Shown: piece after piece, positions 1-8,297 of the stretch
Position numbering within the stretch: position 1 is the first letter of the stretch
How the letters are laid out: the number at the start of each line of letters is the position of its first letter
Assembly: GCF_900101765.1 (NCBI RefSeq)
Contig: NZ_LT627735.1
Coordinates: forward strand, 1,240,001 to 1,304,000
Length of the DNA: 64,000 nt
Reading direction: 5' to 3'
Origin: Nonlabens sp. Hel1_33_55
GTDB taxonomy: Bacteria > Bacteroidota > Bacteroidia > Flavobacteriales > Flavobacteriaceae
Program-made: the position numbers and the translations under genes
Notes under the pieces: model-generated
The model's input: the letters and a program-made list of their open reading frames with translations, nothing else
Told to the model about the DNA's origin: nothing
Database searches by the model: none

Positions 1-1
1 T

Positions 2-2194
2 GAAAATCGAGTCTATTCTGTATTTACTTATGTGAATGTTTCAGAAGATGGTGGTAAAAACTTTGAACAGTTGATGCCTGCTTATGGCGCTAATAATGGA
101 GTGCATCCAGATCATCATGCGTGGTACATCCATCCAGAAGATGGATCCTTTATGATCGATGGAAATGATGGTGGTTTGAACATTACTAGAGATCGCGGTG
201 AATCCTGGAGGTTTATAGGTAATCTACCAGTTGCCCAGTTCTACCACATTAATGTAGACATGGATATACCCTACAACGTTTATGGTGGTATGCAAGATAA
301 TGGTAGCTGGCGAGGTCCAGCATACACTTGGCGTGACCAGGGCATTAGAAATAGCTACTGGCAAGAAATTAGTTTTGGCGATGGATTTGATGTAGTTCCA
401 GATCCTGATAACAGCCGTTATGGATATTCTATGAGTCAGCAGGGATTTGTAAGTAGATATGACTGGGAAACTGGTAACAACTATAGCGTGCGTCCTACAC
501 ATCCAGATCCAGAAGTGGACCTAAGATTCAACTGGAACGCAGCTATTAATATCGATCCCTTTGATAGCAGCACGTTATATTTTGGAAGCCAGTTTGTCCA
601 TAAATCAACAGACAAAGGTTTAACATGGACTGTGATTAGTCCTGATCTAACCACAAACGATCCCGAAAAGCAAAAACAAGGAGAATCTGGAGGACTCACT
701 CTAGACGCTACCGGTGCAGAAAATCACACCACTATTCTTGTCATTGAACCTAGCGCTGCAGAGCGCAACGTGATCTATGCAGGATCTGACGACGGTCGCG
801 TTCACGTCACAAAAGACGGTGGCGGTAGCTGGACAGACATTAGCAAAGGATTGAAGGGTTTACCTGAAGGTAGCTGGATAGCACAGATCAAAGCGTCCAC
901 TTCTAAGAAAGGGCACGCACTACTGGTTGCTAACGATTACCGCAGGTTCAATTATGAGCCATACGCCTATCGCACCACCAATTATGGGAAAAGCTGGGAT
1001 CGTATTGTCGATGCAGACGATGTAGAAAGCTATACGTTGAGCATCATTGAAGCTCCAGATCAAAACGAACTCATGTTTTTGGGAACTGATGATGGACTTT
1101 ATGTTTCCATTGATGCCGGTGATAATTGGGTGAAATATACTAATGGATTCCCGACGGTTTCCGTCAAGGATTTGGTGATCCATCCGCGTGAGCAGGATCT
1201 TGTTATAGGAACTTTTGGACGTGCCGCATGGGTATTAGATGATATCAGGCCTTTGAAAGATATCGCTTCCGCGAAAGCGAAATACAATCAACCCGTTAAA
1301 CTATTTGAGCCGCCCATCGCCTACCAGGCAAGATATCAACAACCTACAGGAAGCCGCTTTGGAGGTGATGCGATCTATCAAGGAGAAAACCGTGACAGTT
1401 CTGGATCGTTCAAATACTATTTTGACAAAGAACTTTCAAAACAAGTGGATAGTACCGCTAGAGATTCCATGAAACTGAAGATTTATGATGGCTCGAGATT
1501 GATACGCACCTTAGAATCAAAGGTTCCAAAAGAAACGGGAATCCATGAATGGAACTGGAGATTGCGTGAGAAAGGAACCAACTATCCATCACGCAGAGTC
1601 AATGAGCGAGAAGGAGAATCTGGTGGTGTAGATGTGTTGCCTGGAACTTACAAGGCAGTGCTGGAATACGGCGATATCCAGAGTGAAACGATGATCACCG
1701 TAGAAGATGACCCACGAGTAGATGAATTGACAGTGGCAGATCGCAAGGCGAAATATGACGCCATGAAAAAGGTAGAAGCTTTGAGTGATGAAATCTATCA
1801 AATCACACAAAAGCTCGCAGAAAATAAAAAGACTGCAGATGCCTTTAATGCCATGCTCAAGGAAAAAGATAAAAAAGCCTACGAGGAGCAAATCAAGACT
1901 ACAGATTCTATCATCAAATCCATTGAGAAGGAACAGGCAAAATACTTTGGAGCCATTGATGATCGCCAGGGCATCACCCGTAATCCTGATGTTACCGTCC
2001 TGCAGCGATTGGGAAGTGCCCGCAGTTACATTGACAGCCGTCAAGGTCCTCAAACTGCTACAGAGACCCAATTATATCAACAGGCACAACAGGCAGCAAA
2101 CAAAACCATGACCGAAACCCAGCAATGGCTGGACAATGAATGGGAAACCTACAAGGCCGAAATGAAAAAGGTACAGATCAATCTCTGGGAATAG
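2..2194 (+). CDS. VPS10/sortilin-type BNR beta-propeller protein, C-terminal part (5' cut by window edge)
   Basis: The frame is open to the left edge, so the true start lies outside the window and about 730 residues are visible. The visible part has repeated Asp-box/BNR-like units (SEDGGKNF, TRDRGESW, STDKGLTW, TKDGGGSW, TTNYGKSW, SIDAGDNW), the signature of sortilin/VPS10 or glycosyl-hydrolase-like propellers. A C-terminal region of about 250 residues follows, ending in a charged helical stretch. Flavobacterial relatives are around 1000 residues and exported; here the signal peptide is not visible. Function is probably extracytoplasmic, perhaps peptide or glycan binding, but no substrate can be read. 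It contains a one-mismatch copy of the dispersed palindrome, read as ASAKA. The next gene starts 8 bp downstream, so the two may be cotranscribed. Confidence 0.8.
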   Translation, partial: ENRVYSVFTYVNVSEDGGKNFEQLMPAYGANNGVHPDHHAWYIHPEDGSFMIDGNDGGLNITRDRGESWRFIGNLPVAQFYHINVDMDIPYNVYGGMQDNGSWRGPAYTWRDQGIRNSYWQEISFGDGFDVVPDPDNSRYGYSMSQQGFVSRYDWETGNNYSVRPTHPDPEVDLRFNWNAAINIDPFDSSTLYFGSQFVHKSTDKGLTWTVISPDLTTNDPEKQKQGESGGLTLDATGAENHTTILVIEPSAAERNVIYAGSDDGRVHVTKDGGGSWTDISKGLKGLPEGSWIAQIKASTSKKGHALLVANDYRRFNYEPYAYRTTNYGKSWDRIVDADDVESYTLSIIEAPDQNELMFLGTDDGLYVSIDAGDNWVKYTNGFPTVSVKDLVIHPREQDLVIGTFGRAAWVLDDIRPLKDIASAKAKYNQPVKLFEPPIAYQARYQQPTGSRFGGDAIYQGENRDSSGSFKYYFDKELSKQVDSTARDSMKLKIYDGSRLIRTLESKVPKETGIHEWNWRLREKGTNYPSRRVNEREGESGGVDVLPGTYKAVLEYGDIQSETMITVEDDPRVDELTVADRKAKYDAMKKVEALSDEIYQITQKLAENKKTADAFNAMLKEKDKKAYEEQIKTTDSIIKSIEKEQAKYFGAIDDRQGITRNPDVTVLQRLGSARSYIDSRQGPQTATETQLYQQAQQAANKTMTETQQWLDNEWETYKAEMKKVQINLWE
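1264..1279. repeat. Dispersed palindrome copy 1 (one mismatch)
   Basis: CGCTTCCGCGAAAGCG differs from the consensus CGCTTTCGCGAAAGCG at one base. It lies inside the propeller gene and is read as ASAKA. Confidence 0.75.
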
Positions 2195-2201
2195 ATAGCG
2201 T

Positions 2202-3413
2202 ATGAAAATCAACAAAATTACCTTTCAGAATGCTGACGGTAAGGACTTGAGTGGAAGGATTGAATTACCGGTAGATCAAAAGCCGCATAACTTTGCCATT
2301 TTTGCGCACTGTTTTACCTGTAGTAAAAACTTTACCGCGACTCGCAATATTACGCGAGCCTTGACTGGTGCTGGTTTTGGTGTTTTGAGATTTGATTTTA
2401 CAGGATTGGGAGATTCTGAAGGTGATTTTGGCGATACCAATTTTTCTGGAAATGTGGAAGATCTGCTCGCTGCCGTTGAATACCTAAGGGTCAATCATCA
2501 AGCTCCTACTCTAGCGATAGGTCATTCTTTAGGTGGTGCTGCAGTTATTTTCGCTTCCGCGAAAGCGGAATCGATAAAAGCTATAGTAACTATTGGGACA
2601 CCTAGCGATACTAAGCATGTGAAACATCTCTTTGGCGATCAGATTGAAGCTATTATTGAAAACGGTGAAGCGGTCGTGGAATTAAGCGGTAGACCTTTTA
2701 AGATCAAGGAGCAGTTCTTGCGTGATGTTGACGAGCAAATGTTGACGCAGACTCTTAAAAAATTGCGCAAGCCTATACTCTTTTGTCACTCGCCACAAGA
2801 CGATACCGTGAGCATCAATCACGCAGAAAAGTTATATCAAGCTGCTATGCATCCCAAAAGTTTTATAAGTCTGGATGGAGCTAACCACTTGCTTACTGAC
2901 AAAGAAGATAGTTTATATGCAGGTAATGTTATCGCGGGCTGGGCGAGCCGTTATTTGGAAATCCTGACAGAAGACCCTGTAAAATCGAACTTTGAGGTAG
3001 CCGCAAGTCTTGATGCTAGAAGCGGTTTCACTACTCAGATCAAAGCTGGAAATCATTATTTTACCGCAGACGAGCCTATATCGTATAATGGTAATGACTA
3101 CGGTCCAACTCCGTACGATTTATTATCCAGTGGTCTAGCGGCTTGTACGGTCATGACCATACAGATGTATTCAAAACGGAAAAAATGGAACGTCGAGAAT
3201 GTAGAATGTCATGTTACGTATAATAAACAACACAGTGAAGATTGTGAAAACTGTGAAAATGATAGCGCCAAGATTGACACGTTCACCAGACACATCAAAT
3301 TTCCAGATGATCTAGAAGAATCGCAAATAAAAAAACTGTTACAAATAGCAGATAAATGTCCCGTTCACAAAACGCTACATTCTGAAACGCAGGTGCTTAC
3401 TAAATTGTTATGA
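2202..3413 (+). CDS. Bifunctional alpha/beta-hydrolase and OsmC-family protein
   Basis: A 403-residue fusion. Residues about 1-255 are an alpha/beta hydrolase with the nucleophile elbow GHSLGG (residues 107-112), a later Asp in SPQDD and a His in GANH, consistent with a Ser-Asp-His triad. Residues about 265-403 are an OsmC-like domain with the family cysteines in GLAACTVMT and DKCPVHKTL, expected to reduce organic or fatty-acid hydroperoxides. This fusion is a known architecture in Bacteroidota and proteobacteria. A cysteine-rich stretch (HSEDCENCEN) between the two peroxidatic cysteines is a common insertion in this subgroup. The gene overlaps the next by 4 bp (ATGA), so they are translationally coupled. 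It carries a near-copy of the palindrome read as ASAKA. Confidence 0.9.
   Translation: MKINKITFQNADGKDLSGRIELPVDQKPHNFAIFAHCFTCSKNFTATRNITRALTGAGFGVLRFDFTGLGDSEGDFGDTNFSGNVEDLLAAVEYLRVNHQAPTLAIGHSLGGAAVIFASAKAESIKAIVTIGTPSDTKHVKHLFGDQIEAIIENGEAVVELSGRPFKIKEQFLRDVDEQMLTQTLKKLRKPILFCHSPQDDTVSINHAEKLYQAAMHPKSFISLDGANHLLTDKEDSLYAGNVIAGWASRYLEILTEDPVKSNFEVAASLDARSGFTTQIKAGNHYFTADEPISYNGNDYGPTPYDLLSSGLAACTVMTIQMYSKRKKWNVENVECHVTYNKQHSEDCENCENDSAKIDTFTRHIKFPDDLEESQIKKLLQIADKCPVHKTLHSETQVLTKLL
2552..2567. repeat. Dispersed palindrome copy 2 (one mismatch)
   Basis: CGCTTCCGCGAAAGCG, the same variant as at 1264. It is coding and read as ASAKA just after the hydrolase nucleophile elbow. Confidence 0.75.
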
Positions 3414-3904
3414 TCTTTACTTTCGAAACGTCTGTTGGTCACAATGGCTGGATAGGAACGTTAATAATTCCAGACGACATCGCTGAGCAGCTCGAAATCT
3501 CAAAAATCAAAAGAGTCGTTGCCGAAGTTTCAAAAGCCGATAATGAGGTAACACTATATGCAGGCGTCATCAAAAGAAAGGGAATCAAATATTTAATGCT
3601 TTCAAAAGCTAATCGCAAAGCTCTTAATTTGGAAGATGGCGATACGGTAAAAGTTTCCATGAGTGAAGACACCAGCAAATATCAAGCTCCAATGACCGAA
3701 GAACTTGAAGCGGTATTGCTGAGCGATTATGAAGCTTACCAAATCTTTGAAAACCTGCTTCCTGGCAAGCAGCGTAATATCATATTCATGATCTATAGAA
3801 TCAATGACTCTCAAAAAAGAGTTGATGTAGCACTCAACGCCATGGAAAACCTGAAGATGGGTAATCTAAATCCCATGAAGTTTGAGAAGATATTACCTTC
3901 GTAA
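3410..3904 (+). CDS. DUF1905 / YdeI-OmpD-associated family protein
   Basis: A 164-residue soluble protein with no signal peptide. The N-terminal about 95 residues look like a DUF1905 beta-barrel domain (GWIGTLIIPDDIAEQL, KRKGIKYLMLSKANRKALNL as two separated motifs). The C-terminal helical part (AYQIFENLLPGKQRNIIFMI, then RVDVALNAMENL) matches YdeI/OmpD-associated proteins, where a basic residue cluster follows the LPGKQR motif. The molecular function of the family is not established. It starts with ATG overlapping the stop of the hydrolase/OsmC gene by 4 bp and probably shares its transcript. Confidence 0.75.
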   Translation: MIFTFETSVGHNGWIGTLIIPDDIAEQLEISKIKRVVAEVSKADNEVTLYAGVIKRKGIKYLMLSKANRKALNLEDGDTVKVSMSEDTSKYQAPMTEELEAVLLSDYEAYQIFENLLPGKQRNIIFMIYRINDSQKRVDVALNAMENLKMGNLNPMKFEKILPS

Positions 3905-3994
3905 GGTGCTGCAAACCCATAAAGATTTCTAAAAACATTGGCAGTCGTTATTCACTTCTCTAAATTGTAATCAGTTAACCAAAAACAAAAAACA

Positions 3995-4627
3995 ATGAAA
4001 AAATTAAACTTAGCCATTATGATTATGGCATTAATCTTTACAGTTTCCTGTAAGGAAAAAGAGAATGATACCATGGTAGATGATATGGAAATGGAAGAAG
4101 TAGATGGATCTGACATGGATATGGATGGAGATTCTATGAATAGTGATGATATGGACTCTATGAATAGCAATTCAGGCGATAAAATGTCTATAGTTGTACC
4201 AATGGGATCAAAAAGTGAAAGTGGCGTTACGGGTTCCATTCGTTTTGTTGAAGAAAACGGAACAGTTACAATGACTGCCAACTTAAAAGGTTTATCAGAA
4301 GGTACACATGCCATTCACATTCATGAAAATGGAAATTGTGATTCCAGAGATGGATCTAGCGCAGGTGGTCACTGGAATCCAACATCAGATGAACACGGTG
4401 ATTGGGGTGATGGAAGCTATCACATGGGTGACATAGGAAATTTAGAAACAGACAGTGAAGGTATAACCATTAAGGAGTTCTCTACAGACCAATGGTGTCT
4501 AGATTGTGATGACGACTCTAAAAATATCGTTGGTAAATCTGTAATAGTTCACGCTAAGGCAGATGATTTTACAAGTCAACCTAGCGGTGCTGCTGGTGCA
4601 AGAGTAGCTTGCGGTGTGATTGAATAG
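3995..4627 (+). CDS. sodC: Cu/Zn superoxide dismutase-family lipoprotein
   Basis: A 210-residue lipoprotein. The signal peptide ends with the lipobox FTVSC (Cys around residue 19). A linker of about 40 residues, very rich in Asp, Met and Ser, follows. The rest is a SodC domain with HIHENGNC, GGHWNP, the HG and HMGD zinc/copper ligand region, VIVHAKADD, and the C-terminal GARVACGV holding the active-site Arg and the disulfide Cys. All metal-ligand motifs appear present, so it is probably an active superoxide dismutase in the periplasm or on the surface. An insertion with CLDC sits before the last ligand histidine and is not typical of the family. It is followed by a strong terminator, so it is monocistronic. 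Confidence 0.9.
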   Translation: MKKLNLAIMIMALIFTVSCKEKENDTMVDDMEMEEVDGSDMDMDGDSMNSDDMDSMNSNSGDKMSIVVPMGSKSESGVTGSIRFVEENGTVTMTANLKGLSEGTHAIHIHENGNCDSRDGSSAGGHWNPTSDEHGDWGDGSYHMGDIGNLETDSEGITIKEFSTDQWCLDCDDDSKNIVGKSVIVHAKADDFTSQPSGAAGARVACGVIE

Positions 4628-4651
4628 ATCGCATTAACTTCTTAAAATTAG

Positions 4652-4686
4652 AAATCTACAAGCAACACGCTTGTAGATTTTTTTTT
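4652..4686 (+). terminator. Intrinsic terminator after sodC
   Basis: A 12-bp perfect stem (4652-4663 with 4669-4680), a 5-nt loop and a run of nine T. Confidence 0.9.
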
Positions 4687-4714
4687 GCATCTTTAGAAAA
4701 CTTTAAAACTGACT

Positions 4715-5251
4715 ATGAACTTACAACCAGATCTATTGATCGGCCGCCTGCAGGAAGGCAGCGAGGTCGCATTTAATAGAATTTATGAGCGATACCATAA
4801 GGCATTACACGGCGTTATTTTTGCCATCGTTAAAAATGAGGATGTTGCCCAAGAGATATTACAGGATGTATTTATTAAAATCTGGAAGAATGCTAAAAGC
4901 TATGATAAGTCTTCAGGAAGGTTTTTTACTTGGACACTGAATATCGCTCGCAATGCATCTATCGATTATCTGCGCAGTAAGAACCATAAAAACAGTCTTA
5001 AAAACTTAAGTACCGATAATTTCGTAGATGTAATAGTGTCAAATGATAATCTTGAGGATAAAACAGATGGTATGTTCCTCAGAGAATGGGTCGACAAACT
5101 AGAACCCATGTGTGTTAAAATCATCGATATCATATTCTTTAAAGGATTCACCTTTAAAGATGGCGCAAAAGAACTGGATATGCCATCCGGGACTTTGAAG
5201 ACCAGACACAGAAGGTGCCTGAATAACCTACGAGAAATGATGATCAACTGA
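4715..5251 (+). CDS. ECF-type RNA polymerase sigma factor
   Basis: A 178-residue protein. Region 2 spans residues about 15-85 with VAQEILQDVFIKIW and the DYLRS promoter-melting motif. Region 4 spans about 115-175 with the helix-turn-helix FKDGAKELDMPSGTLKTR. The length and architecture are those of SigK-like ECF factors. Its stop overlaps the start of the next gene (TGATG), and that gene is a membrane RskA-type anti-sigma factor, so the pair forms a coupled regulatory unit. Targets cannot be read; the neighbouring SodC and DUF4331/TPR genes are candidates by proximity only. Confidence 0.92.
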   Translation: MNLQPDLLIGRLQEGSEVAFNRIYERYHKALHGVIFAIVKNEDVAQEILQDVFIKIWKNAKSYDKSSGRFFTWTLNIARNASIDYLRSKNHKNSLKNLSTDNFVDVIVSNDNLEDKTDGMFLREWVDKLEPMCVKIIDIIFFKGFTFKDGAKELDMPSGTLKTRHRRCLNNLREMMIN

Positions 5252-6021
5252 TGACGGTAGATGAACTAAAAAATAGCGGAGATCTTGAGGCATACGTTTG
5301 TGGTGTACTAACACGAGAACAATCCAGAGAGATTTCAAAGCAAGTTAAAAAAAGTGATGAGCTTCAAAATGAAGTTCAAAATATTGAAGATGCTTACTTC
5401 AAACTTGCAGCGGGAATTTCACCTAGTATTGACGAGGTGAAAATCTATGAAAACTTACGTAACTATATAAAAGAAACAGAACATGGTAGCGACTCTTCCA
5501 ACTGGAGCCAATATTTAGGTTGGGCAGCTGCTATATTACTCTTTATTGGAGCTGGATATTTTTTCCATGAGAATACAAATCTCAATGAACAGCTCGTCGA
5601 TACAGAAAGAACCAATGATATTCTTAATACAGAATTAGATCAACTTGATGATCTCAACGCAGACTATCAAGAGGCGCTGGCTTTTATTAAGGATAAAAAC
5701 ACTATAAAGGTGAATCTTGCAGGTCAAGGAGACTTTGCAAGTTCAAGCGCTGTGGCATTTCACAATCCTATTAGTGATAAAACATACGTTGATGTTTCAG
5801 GACTACCAGAAGCTCCAGAAAATATGACCTATCAATTATGGTCACTTACCTTAAATCCATTATCTCCAACTGATCTAGGTGTAGTTTCAATAAATGAACA
5901 GAAATTTGTAGAATTTGACAATAGCTTTGAAACACAAGCATTTGGTATTACATTGGAAAATGCTGGTGGTAGTGAATCGCCTACACTGGAAAAATTATAT
6001 ACATTGGGAGTTATAGAATAG
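5251..6021 (+). CDS. RskA-type anti-sigma factor
   Basis: A 256-residue membrane protein. The cytoplasmic N-terminus (about 1-85) has the YVCGVLTREQSREI motif seen in anti-sigma-K domains. One transmembrane helix lies near residues 89-105 and a short coiled coil near 108-140. The periplasmic part is an RskA C-terminal domain (LPEAPENMTYQLWSL, FGITLENAGGSESPT). It would hold the upstream sigma factor inactive until a periplasmic signal releases it. The start ATG overlaps the sigma stop by one base, and a terminator follows 25 bp after the stop. Confidence 0.9.
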   Translation: MTVDELKNSGDLEAYVCGVLTREQSREISKQVKKSDELQNEVQNIEDAYFKLAAGISPSIDEVKIYENLRNYIKETEHGSDSSNWSQYLGWAAAILLFIGAGYFFHENTNLNEQLVDTERTNDILNTELDQLDDLNADYQEALAFIKDKNTIKVNLAGQGDFASSSAVAFHNPISDKTYVDVSGLPEAPENMTYQLWSLTLNPLSPTDLGVVSINEQKFVEFDNSFETQAFGITLENAGGSESPTLEKLYTLGVIE

Positions 6022-6046
6022 TAACACCTGAGAATTTGAAACATTG

Positions 6047-6078
6047 AAAGCCGCGTCTCTACAGATTGCGGCTTTTTT
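6047..6078 (+). terminator. Intrinsic terminator of the sigma/anti-sigma operon
   Basis: An 8-bp GC-rich stem AAAGCCGC/GCGGCTTT followed by a T run. Confidence 0.85.
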
Positions 6079-6192
6079 ATTCGCAGCTAGTTTCTACCTG
6101 ATTAATGTCTTAATAATCCAATGAATTAAATATAAAATGGGCTTAGGAGGCATTTACCATAGCTAAGCATAAGAGGTTTAAATGTGACCCAT

Positions 6193-6224
6193 CAAAAATG
6201 CCTGACTCTTGCGAATCAGGCATT
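6193..6224 (-). terminator. Intrinsic terminator of the TPR/DUF4331 operon
   Basis: A 9-bp perfect stem (6197-6205 with 6216-6224). Read on the minus strand it is followed by five T. The remaining 6079-6315 region shows nothing else I can support. Confidence 0.75.
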
Positions 6225-6315
6225 CCTAAACTAACCAACCAATAGTCCTCTAAGATTCTCAGTTTCAGAGTGACTAACTATCTATACTATGTACGTAAAT
6301 ACATTAGATACGGTT

Positions 6316-7608
6316 TTAAATAGATTGAATTTCTTTAAAAGTTACTGGTCCCATTTCATATTCTGTTTCGAGAAGTTCATTCTTAAATTGATTAGCCTCT
6401 TCCACCATGCCGTTTGCTTTGAGTATTAAAGCGGTATGAAATTGAGCTACAGGTTCAAAGGTTTTACCAATGACATGTTCTTCATGATTTGTAAGCGCTT
6501 GTTTTGGGTTGCCGTTTTTGAGTAAGGCATAACCTAATAGATCATAGGTTTCTGGCGTTGCACGATTTGAAACCTCTTTATAGGCGAGATCAACAGCTTC
6601 CTGAGTTTTACCAGCATCGATTAGTTCACTTATCATGTATGCATTATACATACCACCATAAGCTGGGTCATCTACAGATTTCATGAATTTATTTTTTAGT
6701 TCCATTGATCTCTCCATGTCGTTCTCAAAAGCGGCGAGTTCTGCAAGCTCAAGATTATAATCTGGTAACGGGTGACGTTTTTGAATAGCCTCAAGAATAG
6801 TTCGTGCTTCTTCTGGATCACGATCATTGGAATAAGCAATCCATGCGATGCCTTTTAAAGCATACGTATTATAAGGATCTAACTCCAACGTTTTCAAATA
6901 GTGCTCGTAAGATTTCTCTAATTGACCATTGTGCCCATAGTAATCTGCGATGTTTGAATATGACCATATTTGTAGGTATTGATTACCGCTCTGGTCTGCG
7001 AGCGTCATAGCTCGTTCCAATAATTCAATAGTCGTGTCTAATTGCCCTATGTGATCATTCCATTTTCCGGCACGTATTAGATAATTAAAACTATTAGCAT
7101 CACGTAGACTATCTAAAAGTGACTCTGCTCGTACGTACTGACCTAACTCGAGGGCTATATCAAATTGCACCATATTGCTTTCCACACTGCTGTAATCCTG
7201 TGTGAAACTGTTGACTAAACTATCTGCTTTCTTGAAGCGATGTTGTTTGATATAGGACTGTGCAAGCGTTCTTTTAGAACTTTCTGGTCTTATGTAGGAA
7301 TTACGGGATACGCTTTCGCGAAAGCGAACTGACTCATTTAAATAATCAACATCACCAGTCAGATCAAATAATTTATCCAACTTTCCTGCAATTCTGGCGT
7401 TATGACCTATTCTGGTAGAATCTTCGCCAGCTTCCATTTTCAATTGCGTAATCTCTATCTTTAAAGTGTCAACCATTCCTGATTCGTCTTTATCAAGATA
7501 TTTTTGATAATCTTCAGGACTAGTAATGTTAGCCACCTTTGTTTGTTCTGGTTCGGTTTTACAAGCGATTAAACTTAGGATCGCTAATCCATAAAATATA
7601 TTCTTCAT
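6316..7608 (-). CDS. TPR-repeat lipoprotein
   Basis: About 430 residues. It begins with a lipoprotein signal peptide ending LSLIAC, followed by a series of tetratricopeptide-like helix pairs across the mature protein (for example WSYSNIADYYGHNGQLEKSY and TYDLLGYALLKNGNPKQAL). I chose the ATG at 7608 because it directly precedes the signal peptide; an ATG two codons upstream is possible. It is the third gene of a minus-strand group behind two DUF4331-like proteins and probably acts as a periplasmic or outer-membrane adaptor. It contains one exact palindrome copy, read as RFRES. The partner is not identifiable. Confidence 0.75.
   Translation of the reverse strand: MKNIFYGLAILSLIACKTEPEQTKVANITSPEDYQKYLDKDESGMVDTLKIEITQLKMEAGEDSTRIGHNARIAGKLDKLFDLTGDVDYLNESVRFRESVSRNSYIRPESSKRTLAQSYIKQHRFKKADSLVNSFTQDYSSVESNMVQFDIALELGQYVRAESLLDSLRDANSFNYLIRAGKWNDHIGQLDTTIELLERAMTLADQSGNQYLQIWSYSNIADYYGHNGQLEKSYEHYLKTLELDPYNTYALKGIAWIAYSNDRDPEEARTILEAIQKRHPLPDYNLELAELAAFENDMERSMELKNKFMKSVDDPAYGGMYNAYMISELIDAGKTQEAVDLAYKEVSNRATPETYDLLGYALLKNGNPKQALTNHEEHVIGKTFEPVAQFHTALILKANGMVEEANQFKNELLETEYEMGPVTFKEIQSI
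7311..7326. repeat. Dispersed palindrome copy 3 (exact)
   Basis: Exact 16-mer CGCTTTCGCGAAAGCG inside the TPR lipoprotein gene, read as RFRES. Confidence 0.95.
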
Positions 7609-7628
7609 AAGCATATGCTAAACAATAA

Positions 7629-7654
7629 AGCCGATTCTCGTTAAAGAATCGGCT
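7629..7654 (-). terminator. Hairpin between DUF4331-like and TPR genes
   Basis: A 10-bp perfect stem AGCCGATTCT/AGAATCGGCT with a 6-nt loop. The downstream T run on the minus strand is poor, so it may be a partial terminator or an mRNA processing element rather than a full stop. Confidence 0.55.
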
Positions 7655-7677
7655 AAATCTAATTTAAAAATTAATTT

Positions 7678-8271
7678 CTAGAAACTTGCTGGTTGCAAAT
7701 ATGGGAAACTATTTGAAGTCGTTCCATTTTCTAAACCTACGTTATCAGTTACAAGTTCAGGAGTTCCGTTGTCACCGTCAAAACGAGCACCATCGTTACC
7801 TCCGAAGAGTAAGATTAAGGATACATCAATTACATCATCCTGCAATCTTCTACCAGTCAATGGTACACCAGTACTTGGCGTGAAGTATGCTGTATCAGCA
7901 CCAGGTGAAACTTGAAGTACGTCTAAAGCTAAAGCTGTAGTCAAAGTAGGCAAATCAAGTCCTAAAATGTTATTCTCATAAGTTGCTCCATAAGCATTGT
8001 ATAATGCTTCTACAGTTCCCTGAAAAGTTGGCTGCCATCTGTTTATTTGATTAGCAGGAATTGTAACATTAAATTCATTCTCATCAGCTTCTGATATAGG
8101 AAATACAGTATTTATTCCCGGACGTCCCATTTGATCCTCTTGTTGGAAAGTACCAGTAAAGTCTGTACTCGCAATTGGTCCACCAGTTATATCGTCATCA
8201 TCATTACAGCTAACTGTAAATGCGGTAATCGCTAATGCAAGAACTGCATATTTTATATTATATATTTTCAT
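7678..8271 (-). CDS. DUF4331-like lipoprotein
   Basis: About 197 residues from the ATG at 8271. That start directly precedes a lipoprotein signal peptide ending TAFTVSC; the longer reading frame upstream adds a lysine-rich leader and runs into the preceding gene. The mature part starts with an Asp run, then has a region resembling the C-terminal part of DUF4331 proteins (RPGINTVFP, GRRLQDDVIDVSL). The upstream gene supplies the part resembling the N-terminal half, so together they look like a two-gene version of the family. DUF4331 function is unknown; export to the cell envelope is likely. Confidence 0.7.
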   Translation of the reverse strand: MKIYNIKYAVLALAITAFTVSCNDDDDITGGPIASTDFTGTFQQEDQMGRPGINTVFPISEADENEFNVTIPANQINRWQPTFQGTVEALYNAYGATYENNILGLDLPTLTTALALDVLQVSPGADTAYFTPSTGVPLTGRRLQDDVIDVSLILLFGGNDGARFDGDNGTPELVTDNVGLENGTTSNSFPYLQPASF

Positions 8272-8297
8272 TTTATGATTTTTTAGATTGATTAATT

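Noticed and set aside
1589..2071. 160-residue minus-strand frame within the propeller gene
   Set aside because: It is antisense to a well-supported coding frame, has no start context or family signature, and its composition mirrors the real gene.
3952..4314. 120-residue minus-strand frame opposite sodC
   Set aside because: It arises from the repetitive Asp/Met codons of the linker on the other strand and lacks any other support.
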